A DNA stretch of 21,947 nt, taken from a virus. This document shows positions 15,893 through 21,947 of this stretch, one piece after another (positions within the stretch are counted from its first letter, which is position 1; each line of letters starts with the position of its first letter). The DNA lies in the IMG/VR virus record IMGVR_UViG_3300022756_000085, positions 1 to 21,947 of that record. One strand, given 5' to 3'. A program made the translations under genes and the position numbers. Under the pieces are notes generated by a model. The model did not search any database. It was not told the origin of the DNA and saw only the letters and a program-made list of their open reading frames with translations.

Positions 15893-17107
15893 ATGGAACC
15901 AACGCAGGCGCAAGCCGCCACGGACACGCCGGCTGCACCCCCATCTGGTGCAGATACTTCAACATCGCAGCCCGACTTAAAAGATGCCAGTCTCGAACAA
16001 CTCGACGAGTTGATGACGACCGGCAAAGTGACGTTAGCGCCAAAGCCGGGTGGCGGTGAACAGGAAGCACCAAAGGGTGAAGCACTCAAAGTCGAGACTC
16101 CTCCCGCGTCAGGTGAACAACCGACGCCACCGGTAGAGACTCCGACCGAGACGCCTCCAGTTGAAACGCCCGTTGAAACCGAGACGCCAACCGAGACGCC
16201 CGTTGAAACCGAGACGCCAGTCGTTGAAACTCCGACGCCACCGGAAGCGCCCAAGGGAGAAGAAGAAACTGCATCCCGATTTCGGTTCACTGAACCGAAG
16301 GACCGCGCGATTGCGGCATTAAAGAAAGCGCGTCCAGATCTCTCGTGGACCCAGGTTGAGGCGATGGTCGCCACCGACGAACCGGCCGCGCCGACCACGG
16401 AAGCCGTTATCGAGCAAGCGCCGGTTGTTGTAGCCGCGCTCGGCAACATCGAGACGATCAAAGCCGAGATCACGACCAGAGAAACGCTGATCGACGAGTA
16501 TGGCAAAGAGGAACGGTTGCCCGACGCTGAGTACACGAAAGCGACTCGCGAGCTCTCAAGACTGCAAGGCGACCTTGTGCGCGCAGAGAATGCCCACGAG
16601 AAGGCGATCGACACCGCAAAGACCGAGCTTCAATCTCGCGAGACGGAAGCCGCGCGCCATAGAGACGCGAAGCTGGCCTCGAAGAAAACGGCGATCGAGC
16701 TATATCCGGACGTAGCTGACGGCAACACCGCGCTCTCTGTAGCGGTCGCCAAGGCGTTCGAGGAAATGAAAGACCCGAATCACCCCGACAACCCGATTTT
16801 ATACGCTGATTCCGCGCCAGAGATCGTGACCGAACGTGTCGCGAAGAAGCTCGGTATCCAGCCGAAGGCCAAAGCGAAAGCTGTGGCACCTCCTGTTACA
16901 CCCGCCACTCCGGTTCAAGTGCAACCGCCACGTAGGACTGTGAGCCCACCGTCCGGAGGGAAAACCTCCGTCCCGGTGGTTCCACCTGCAGAGGACGCTC
17001 AGAAAACACTTGAACATCTTCAATCTCCCGAGGCAACGCTTGAGGAACTCGATGCTGCATTTAACGCATCGGATCCCGCGGCTGTGCTTGCTGCCGCTGT
17101 TCGGTAG
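15893..17107 (+). CDS. Capsid scaffolding protein candidate (404 aa)
   Basis: Its position directly before the capsid gene and its composition fit a scaffold, which guides shell assembly and then leaves. Residues 1-125 are Pro/Thr/Glu-rich and disordered, with a repeated VETETPTETP-type motif. Residues about 125-320 are charged and helical, including a probable coiled coil (KAEITTRETLIDEYGKEERL, then heptad-like Leu/Ala). After a Pro/Ala linker comes a short helical end. The two ends look alike: DASLEQLDELMTTGK near residue 30 and EATLEELDAAFNASD near residue 385, possibly two copies of a capsid-binding helix. No clear Shine-Dalgarno precedes ATG 15893. A small inverted repeat (tcggg-cgaaa-cccga, 15874-15888) occupies the leader and may affect initiation. 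Confidence 0.65.
   Translation: MEPTQAQAATDTPAAPPSGADTSTSQPDLKDASLEQLDELMTTGKVTLAPKPGGGEQEAPKGEALKVETPPASGEQPTPPVETPTETPPVETPVETETPTETPVETETPVVETPTPPEAPKGEEETASRFRFTEPKDRAIAALKKARPDLSWTQVEAMVATDEPAAPTTEAVIEQAPVVVAALGNIETIKAEITTRETLIDEYGKEERLPDAEYTKATRELSRLQGDLVRAENAHEKAIDTAKTELQSRETEAARHRDAKLASKKTAIELYPDVADGNTALSVAVAKAFEEMKDPNHPDNPILYADSAPEIVTERVAKKLGIQPKAKAKAVAPPVTPATPVQVQPPRRTVSPPSGGKTSVPVVPPAEDAQKTLEHLQSPEATLEELDAAFNASDPAAVLAAAVR
16166..16219 (+). repeat. Direct repeat in scaffold gene (period 30 bases)
   Basis: A 24-base sequence beginning acgcccgttgaaaccg is found at 16166-16189 and again at 16196-16219. It encodes the TPVETETP motif in the disordered N-terminal part of the scaffold candidate. 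The in-frame period means copy number could vary without breaking the gene. Confidence 0.8.
16946..16979 (+). other. Two-part inverted repeat near the 3' end of the scaffold gene
   Basis: CCACCG (16946-16951) pairs with CGGTGG (16974-16979). CGGAGG (16954-16959) pairs with CCTCCG (16965-16970) around a GAAAA loop, with a small internal loop between the stems. It lies inside coding sequence for a Pro/Ser linker, about 190 bases before the capsid start, with no T-run after it. It could be an RNA element that pauses ribosomes or marks a processing site, or may simply reflect Pro/Gly codons. Confidence 0.35.
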
Positions 17108-17166
17108 CTTTACTCGAATCGAAGTCAGCGCTTCCTCTGCTAACCAAGAGTTAGACAAAGGAAGCA

Positions 17167-18804
17167 ATGAAAAAATTACTTCGTAGTCGCTCCTATCGCT
17201 ATGCGATTGGGAGCATCCATTTGCTGACCGCGATTGCCGTTCTGTGCGCGACCCAAAGCGCACTGGCGTTCTTCGCTGTGTCGGCTGTCAACCCGCTGAT
17301 CACCTATCAGCTGGGCGTCAGTTATTCCAAGGTCAACGTCGAGACCGTCGCCAACATGGTGGCGATGACAGCAAAAGCCCAAGAAGAACTGTGGGTAAAA
17401 CGAGTTCTGATGGGCGCCGACCGAGACAACATCTTCTCAGACAACATGATTGGCGGTCCCGGTAGCGGGAAGCCGTTCATTCAGTATGACGATCTGACGA
17501 AGGTGGACGGCAACACGATTAACGTGCCTGTCGTCGCGCCGCTCGGCGGACCGGGAACCCAAGGTGAGGGTGACCGAATCGGTAATGAAGAAAAAATGCG
17601 AATCGGCAGCTTTCCGTGCAAAATCGGAAGGTTCTGGTTTGGCGTTGGCATCACCGACGTAGCGCAAGAGGAAACCGTTGTTGGTTCTCAGTTTGATAAC
17701 CTGGTGAACATGCTGCTTCGGCAGCGTCTCGGCAGGAAACTCACCGAGGACATGATGATGAACCTCAAAGCGAACGCTGCTGGCAACAACACGATTCGCC
17801 CGAACAACAAGGGGACTCGTGAAGCGCTGAAAAGCGCCGACGTGGTCGCAACAACGACCATCACCAAAGCCGGTCTGGTTCTGTCCTCGCTTGGCGGCAA
17901 ACCCGTTAAGACGATCAAGAACAAGGCGGGCGGCGACGTTGAGCAGTTCTTGTTTTTCTCAAGCCAATGGGGAACACAGGCGCTGGCGAGTGAAACCGCG
18001 TATTTGCAGGCGTTACAGTACGCAGCGGAGCGCGGCGTGCAGAATCAAATCTTCCGAGGCGACTTCGTCGATTGGAACGGCCACGGTATTTACCGCTGGT
18101 ACATCCGCGATCACGACGCCTTCGGTCCTGTAGGTTCTGTCATTCTGCCTCGCGCGTTTCTCGGCACAGCAATCCCGGCCGACAACACCGCTTACCCGAT
18201 TACCGGTGGTGGTAGTGCGCTCGGCGCGGCTGCGTTGCCCGCACCTAACTACTTCGAGGCTTTCTCGAACGCTCCGTGGACATTCACGAACGGCGTTGCG
18301 ATCGCAGCGGACGTAACCACGGTGCGCTACGTGTTGATTCAGAATTTGACTGGCGCGAACGCCGGCAAGTTCGGCTTCTACTCGTACCAAGTGAACACCG
18401 GCTTGGTGTTGACGATGGTGAGCCGGCTACGAGCTGCGGCAGCGGGTGCTGCTGTGACGACACTCGGCGGCGTGACATGGAACGTTGCGCCCTGGTTGGT
18501 TGCGTTCTTGACGGATTCGCATCCGATCGGCTCGCTCATCATCGAGACGAACAGTTTCGGCGTGCCGTTCGGCTACAGCTTCATGCTTGGAGAAATGGCC
18601 GGTATCTGCGGCTATGGCTCTTTGAAGGGGCGTAGCGCGAAAGGCGCGAGAACAGAGGAACACCGCAATCACGGAATGGACCACGGTATTGGTATCGAGG
18701 CTTGCTTCGGTTCCGCACCGGTGCAAAGGACGGATGGCGTCTTCCCTAACTACTGTTTGGTCGAGCATACCGTCCCGATTGATGGAATGCCTGTGATTAC
18801 CTAA
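17167..18804 (+). CDS. Major capsid protein, N4-gp56 type, with signal-peptide-like N-terminus (545 aa)
   Basis: This is the shell protein. Characteristic blocks include QEELWVKRVLMGADRDNIF, KPFIQYDDLTKVDGNTINVP, EEKMRIGSFPCKIGRFWFGV, LLRQRLGRKLTEDMMM and, near the end, EACFGSAPVQRTDGVFPNY; these match the N4-gp56/DUF4043 capsid family as I know it. The oddity is residues 1-34: MKKLLRSRSYRY is basic, about 13-27 are hydrophobic, and S-A32-L33-A34 gives an AxA cleavage site, together a textbook Sec signal peptide. ATG 17167 has a good AAAGGA site four to five bases upstream. An in-frame GTG at 17278 would give MSAVNPLITYQLG, the start I would expect for the family, but I see no ribosome site before it. 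Either two forms are made, or the extension is a cleaved leader. Confidence 0.88.
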   Translation: MKKLLRSRSYRYAIGSIHLLTAIAVLCATQSALAFFAVSAVNPLITYQLGVSYSKVNVETVANMVAMTAKAQEELWVKRVLMGADRDNIFSDNMIGGPGSGKPFIQYDDLTKVDGNTINVPVVAPLGGPGTQGEGDRIGNEEKMRIGSFPCKIGRFWFGVGITDVAQEETVVGSQFDNLVNMLLRQRLGRKLTEDMMMNLKANAAGNNTIRPNNKGTREALKSADVVATTTITKAGLVLSSLGGKPVKTIKNKAGGDVEQFLFFSSQWGTQALASETAYLQALQYAAERGVQNQIFRGDFVDWNGHGIYRWYIRDHDAFGPVGSVILPRAFLGTAIPADNTAYPITGGGSALGAAALPAPNYFEAFSNAPWTFTNGVAIAADVTTVRYVLIQNLTGANAGKFGFYSYQVNTGLVLTMVSRLRAAAAGAAVTTLGGVTWNVAPWLVAFLTDSHPIGSLIIETNSFGVPFGYSFMLGEMAGICGYGSLKGRSAKGARTEEHRNHGMDHGIGIEACFGSAPVQRTDGVFPNYCLVEHTVPIDGMPVIT

Positions 18805-18825
18805 CGATAACCCATTAACAACAGA

Positions 18826-18857
18826 CCCTCGGCGTCTCGGTGACGGGGCGCCGGGGG
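18826..18857 (+). other. GC-rich stem-loop after the capsid gene
   Basis: CCCTCGGCG (18826-18834) can pair with CGCCGGGGG (18849-18857) over nine base pairs, one of them G-U, around a 14-base loop. It lies in the 75-base gap after the capsid stop. No T-run follows, so it is not a standard intrinsic terminator. It may protect or separate the capsid mRNA, or damp readthrough. The next gene's AAAGGA ribosome site starts eight bases later. Confidence 0.5.
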
Positions 18858-18879
18858 GAGCCACAAAGGACTACACAAC

Positions 18880-19425
18880 ATGAGTACAGAGAACGACGAA
18901 AAGAAGGCCGCGGCAGCGAAAGCGAAAGCCGACGCTGCCGCGGCGAAGGCGGCTGAAGCCACTGCCCAGAAAGAGCAGAAAGCAGCCGACGATCTGGCGA
19001 AGGCGAAAGCTAACGCCAAGGAACTCCCTGAGGATACCCGTATCCCCAGAGCCAATGCCGACGTGCCGTTAGTGAGAGTGTACGGCGCCATTGCCGACGT
19101 GGTTATCGACATCGTGAACAACGCAATCGTGAGTGTTCTGTTTGTCGAAGCCAAATCCTTCACGAAAGACAGGGATGAGAAAGTCCTGTTCATCGAAGGG
19201 CCGAACACCCTAGAGGTTGCTTCGGAGAGCCATACAGAGGGTAAATTCGGAGTCAAAGCAGACGGCTCCGTGGTTTACAACCAGCGAGGGCTGGGCGAAA
19301 GCGCCGATTGGGAGCTGGTTCACATCGGTAAACTCCTCGGCAAGCAAGGCGGCAAGAAAGCGCCGGCTGCGAAGCCGAAGCCAGCGCCGAAGCCGAAGCC
19401 AGCGAAGAAACCGGCAAAGAAATAA
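18880..19425 (+). CDS. Lys/Ala-rich structural-type protein after capsid gene (181 aa)
   Basis: Residues 1-50 are a very regular Lys/Ala/Glu helix (repeated KAKADAAAAKAAEA pattern). Residues about 60-150 form a compact beta-rich domain with VRVYGAIADVVIDIVNNAIV and LFIEGPNTLEVA. The last 25 residues are a Lys/Pro/Ala tail with repeated KPKPAPKPKPA. Position right after the capsid gene and the basic tail suggest a virion component such as a head decoration, head-completion or DNA-contacting protein, but I do not recognise a family. AAAGGA lies nine bases before ATG 18880. The gene is bracketed by GC-rich stem-loops. Confidence 0.7.
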   Translation: MSTENDEKKAAAAKAKADAAAAKAAEATAQKEQKAADDLAKAKANAKELPEDTRIPRANADVPLVRVYGAIADVVIDIVNNAIVSVLFVEAKSFTKDRDEKVLFIEGPNTLEVASESHTEGKFGVKADGSVVYNQRGLGESADWELVHIGKLLGKQGGKKAPAAKPKPAPKPKPAKKPAKK

Positions 19426-19436
19426 TCAACCCGATT

Positions 19437-19468
19437 TAGCGGCGCGGGGCGCAACCCCGCGCCCGCTA
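19437..19468 (+). other. Strong GC-rich hairpin between two structural genes
   Basis: TAGCGGCGCGGGG (19437-19449) pairs with CCCCGCGCCCGCTA (19455-19468) around a CGCAA loop, with a single bulged base. Three weaker outer pairs (19434-19436 with 19469-19471) may extend it to about 16 pairs. The sequence after it is GATTAAAGGAGG, not a T-run, and contains the next gene's ribosome site. It is the strongest inverted repeat I see in the window and lies in a gap of only 59 bases. It could act as a factor-assisted terminator, an mRNA stabiliser or an RNase processing site. Confidence 0.65.
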
Positions 19469-19484
19469 GATTAAAGGAGGTGCA

Positions 19485-19877
19485 ATGCACTACGTTCTTT
19501 TAGTGAACAGAGAGGTGGGACTCAGCCAAGACATCTATCCTGTCTGCGGCAAAAGTGGCAAATGCTACGGGCAGGCCACGAAAGACGCTCCCCGCGGCGG
19601 CGTTGCGTTCAAACTGTCGATCGAGGATTACGAGCGCGACAAGTGGGACATTCTCGGCAATCGCAATTTTCAGCAGACGTGGGTTCCGGAGTTTATCGAG
19701 GAACCGATTCAAGAGGCGGTGAACGAACCCGCGCGACCTAAACATCAGCCAGACCTCGATGCTCTGAAATGGCACGAGCTTACAAAGCTCGGCAAAAGCC
19801 TGGGCGTGTTTAAGGTCGGCATCACGCGAGCGTTCCTAACCTCGCTCATCCGCGATCGACTCAGGGAGGCCGCATGA
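19485..19877 (+). CDS. Connector-region protein with possible SAP/HeH-like end (130 aa)
   Basis: AAGGAGGTG at 19474-19482 gives ATG 19485 one of the best ribosome sites in the window. The N-terminal half is a small beta-type domain with two Cys (PVCGKSGKC at residues 20-28) and GGVAFKLSIEDYERDKWD. An acidic/Pro linker (EEPIQEAVNEPARPKHQPD) leads to a helical end, LDALKWHELTKLGKSLGVFK followed by RAFLTSLIRDRL, whose spacing resembles small helix-extension-helix or SAP-type nucleic-acid-binding motifs. Such ends occur in phage head proteins. The function is unknown. The CxxxxxC pair could bind a metal or form a disulfide. The stop overlaps the next start as ATGA. Confidence 0.7.
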   Translation: MHYVLLVNREVGLSQDIYPVCGKSGKCYGQATKDAPRGGVAFKLSIEDYERDKWDILGNRNFQQTWVPEFIEEPIQEAVNEPARPKHQPDLDALKWHELTKLGKSLGVFKVGITRAFLTSLIRDRLREAA

Positions 19878-20839
19878 CTCATCAAGACGCCGTTCTCGAC
19901 CTTTTGAAATACGTCGGTATCTACGGATTCGCGCCGACATCGAGCAGCGAGGAAGTGGGCGGCGAGGATGATGCCGACATTAACATGGCGGTCGCCAGCG
20001 TGAATTTCGCGCTGCAGGAGTTCTATCGCAGAGGACCAAAGGCGCTCAAAGAAGGGCATCTGGCAGCTTATCTAAACGCGCCAACGACGATCACTCTTAC
20101 GACTGTCAGCGAATCCATAGCCGCCACAGGTACGACGCAAGCGTGGATGAAGGGCTGCTCGGTCCTGATCGACGGTGACCCAGGTCTCAACAAGATCATC
20201 GAGATTGTTGGCAGCAACGTCACTTTGCTCGCTCCTTACCATGGCGCTTCGGGCGCTCACGGCGCTCTGGTTTATGCTGATGCGGTAAAGCTACCCGTCA
20301 ACGTCTCGACAGTATTGGATCCCGTCGAGATTCCAGGCTCCCATCGTCTGAGGCCGTGCGCCGGCCGCGTTGATTTCGAGTTAATGGGCGGAAACGGCTC
20401 GGTGTGCTACTTGGTCGATATGGGCGGCTACGGTTCCGGGGCCTTCTATCCAATGCTGAACTCGAACAAGCAGACTGGCGCCCCGCGGGTGTGGCTGATC
20501 GAACAAGACCGAGTTGGCGGGCTATATCTCGGACTCAATCCGATGCCGACCAAAGCCTCGAACATTCTTTATGACGCCTACTTGAAACCCGAAGTCGTCA
20601 TTCGCGCAGATCTCAATGAAACTGGCGGCGCCGACCCTGGTGTTGCGTTCACGTCGATTCCAGCGGACACCGTTGAATCCGTCCTTTTACCGATCGCTCG
20701 CGCCCACTTCTTTCAGCATCCGAGTCTCAAAAACAACGAAATGCGTCCCACGATAAAAGAGGAGCGCATGGATGCTATCTCAACCCTTCAAACTGGCCTC
20801 GGCAATAAGGTAGTGCCGGTCCGAGTCCGGTACTTGTAG
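19874..20839 (+). CDS. Head-tail adaptor/connector-like protein (321 aa)
   Basis: The N-terminal 65 residues are helical and acidic (ADINMAVASVNFALQEFYRR), typical of phage adaptor proteins that dock on the portal ring. A beta-rich middle follows (TTITLTTVSESIAATG ... GCSVLIDGDPGLNKIIEIVG, residues about 70-130), then blocks DFELMGGNGSVCYLVDMGGY and LIEQDRVGGLYLGLNPMPTK, and a helical end with FFQHPSLKNNE. The C-terminal half resembles neck/adaptor proteins of podoviruses, where it lies downstream of the capsid gene. The identification is by layout and general character and not by a named family. AGGGAGG lies just upstream of ATG 19874, which overlaps the previous stop. Confidence 0.6.
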   Translation: MTHQDAVLDLLKYVGIYGFAPTSSSEEVGGEDDADINMAVASVNFALQEFYRRGPKALKEGHLAAYLNAPTTITLTTVSESIAATGTTQAWMKGCSVLIDGDPGLNKIIEIVGSNVTLLAPYHGASGAHGALVYADAVKLPVNVSTVLDPVEIPGSHRLRPCAGRVDFELMGGNGSVCYLVDMGGYGSGAFYPMLNSNKQTGAPRVWLIEQDRVGGLYLGLNPMPTKASNILYDAYLKPEVVIRADLNETGGADPGVAFTSIPADTVESVLLPIARAHFFQHPSLKNNEMRPTIKEERMDAISTLQTGLGNKVVPVRVRYL

Positions 20840-20843
20840 GCTT

Positions 20844-21947
20844 ATGCCACTCAAACGAGGCCGCGGCGATACGGTGGCTGGACGTGGCCGGCTGTTTGTA
20901 AAACAGCGCGGCGCGGTCAATCTCGTTCCTGAGAAGTACTGGCGGCAACTCAAGCGCTACGAAACTCAAGAGGACGTAACGGCGGATTACACGTTCCCTG
21001 TCGGGCTAACCGGCAATCGCGCCTACATGAAGTTGGCGCAGAAGACGATCACCGAAGCGCGGCTGACAATCGTTGAGGACATTCTCGACGCTTCCCCGGA
21101 TCCTCTGATTGGCGCCGAACTCGACAAATGGGGTTCGCTGTCGATCACTGAGACGCTCGTGGCGGACGGCACACCGATCGACACCGGCTATCTCGTGCTG
21201 ACGTCGAAAGTGACGCCGCTGGGCAACGGCCAGTCGATCAAGATAACTGTTCGTTATCCAGCGGGACTCGCTGGCGAGCATCTACTGATTAAGAAGCTCG
21301 GTAAACCGCTGGTTGTTCCCGAACGTTTTCAAGGGCTTCTGCGCGACGACACGACGATCACCGAGGTAGCGATTTCGGGTTACACCTTCCCTTCGGTACT
21401 CACCGGCACTCAGAGCGAGATTATTTACGAAGAAGAAGATCAGGACCGGGCGAAGCTCAAGACTTCGACGCAGGTTTTAACCAACGGGGCGGCGCTAGTC
21501 AGCCTCAAGCAGACCGATAAAAAGCAACTCGAAACGATCACTGAGACAATCGGCGATCTCACACAGACGATAACGCCGAGCGCGCTGACCGTTGAGGCAA
21601 GCGTCGAGTCGATTGGCGACGGGTTCACGATCAAGAAGGTTGGCACGATTCCCTCCATCCTGCCGTTGCCGTCCTACGAGAAAGAGCGCCCTGATAACGT
21701 GCCGCAGCGGTTTCGAGCGGTAGTGCCGACACTGACGTTTGAACAAATCCTGATAGGGACCGCTGCCGAACCTACGCTTGGCATTGGTGATTTGAAGGCC
21801 AGCGAGGAACAGCTCGACGCTTTCCTGAAGAAAACCTCGTTGACCAGCCGCGCGTCGATTTCGTTGCCGGTGTCTCTGGTCGGAAAGGACACGAGCGACT
21901 TCAAGGAGATCGTGACTATCACCGAGACGCTGAAAACGCCAGCGTCG
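20844..21947 (+). CDS. Tail/baseplate-like structural protein, 5' part (368 aa visible, runs off window)
   Basis: The frame is open from ATG 20844, four bases after the previous stop, to the window's last base, so the C-terminus is missing. The start is basic (MPLKRGRGDTVAGRGRLFVK). The rest is Thr/Ile/Val/Glu-rich with alternating strand-like pattern and at least three related stretches around TITE: TITEARLTIVEDILDASPDP, TITEVAISGYTFPSVLTGTQ, and TITETIGDLTQTITPSALTV, plus TFEQILIGTAAEP further on. A beta-rich repeated architecture next to an adaptor gene fits a tail or virion surface protein; no family was recognised. The ribosome site is weak (TAGG), so coupling to the upstream gene is likely. 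Confidence 0.65.
   Translation, partial: MPLKRGRGDTVAGRGRLFVKQRGAVNLVPEKYWRQLKRYETQEDVTADYTFPVGLTGNRAYMKLAQKTITEARLTIVEDILDASPDPLIGAELDKWGSLSITETLVADGTPIDTGYLVLTSKVTPLGNGQSIKITVRYPAGLAGEHLLIKKLGKPLVVPERFQGLLRDDTTITEVAISGYTFPSVLTGTQSEIIYEEEDQDRAKLKTSTQVLTNGAALVSLKQTDKKQLETITETIGDLTQTITPSALTVEASVESIGDGFTIKKVGTIPSILPLPSYEKERPDNVPQRFRAVVPTLTFEQILIGTAAEPTLGIGDLKASEEQLDAFLKKTSLTSRASISLPVSLVGKDTSDFKEIVTITETLKTPAS

Noticed and set aside
15676-16614. Minus-strand open frame of 312 codons across the endolysin end and scaffold gene
   Set aside because: Its Ser/Val/Gly repeats (GVSVSTGVS-like) are the reverse reading of the Pro/Thr/Glu repeat in the scaffold gene. It also crosses a gene boundary.

Overview
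This window is one dense, single-strand (+) block of a tailed double-stranded DNA bacteriophage genome. It holds the structural, lysis and genome-ejection genes. The call rests on a major capsid protein of the N4-gp56 type, a 769-residue portal protein immediately after a very large polyvalent protein, a scaffold-like gene just before the capsid gene, a pesticin/GH24-like endolysin and adaptor/tail-like genes downstream. The combination points to a podovirus-like phage. No terminase, integrase, replication gene, tRNA, CRISPR array or insertion sequence is visible, so lifestyle and host cannot be read here. Codon use is GC-rich (mostly G/C in third position), which fits a GC-rich environmental host.

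Layout. 1-80 is the tail end of a Gly-rich protein. 87-1727 is a fibre/appendage-like protein with a 20-residue repeat around a beta-rich domain. 1724-10762 is a 3012-residue protein that joins an N6-adenine methyltransferase-like domain, an SF2/SNF2-like helicase, coiled coils and an LPD38-like C-terminus. Such proteins are thought to be packaged and ejected with the DNA and to counter restriction. 10766-13075 is the portal, followed by a small portal-linked gene. 13432-15846 is a membrane/lysis cassette: a coiled-coil membrane protein, a lipoprotein, a further membrane protein, a holin candidate and the endolysin. 15893-19425 holds the scaffold candidate, the capsid protein and a Lys/Ala-rich protein. 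19485-21947 holds connector and tail genes; the last one runs off the window. Almost all genes touch or overlap by ATGA-type junctions, so they are probably co-transcribed and partly translationally coupled. No intergenic gap exceeds about 80 bases.

The most striking feature is inside the 5' end of the giant gene. Its two low-complexity linkers (about residues 67-122 and 283-391) each coincide with a small, protein-like reading frame in the +1 frame. One, at 1923-2090, has a perfect Shine-Dalgarno sequence and encodes a 55-residue basic protein of a recognisable phage type. The other, at 2571-2894, encodes a 107-residue helical protein. In both stretches the G/C third-position bias follows the small frame and not the giant frame. 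This looks like a giant polyprotein made by reading through, and thereby overprinting, a row of small genes.

A second oddity is the capsid protein: its best-supported start adds a textbook Sec signal peptide to the normal family N-terminus. Strong GC-rich stem-loops also sit on both sides of the gene after the capsid gene.
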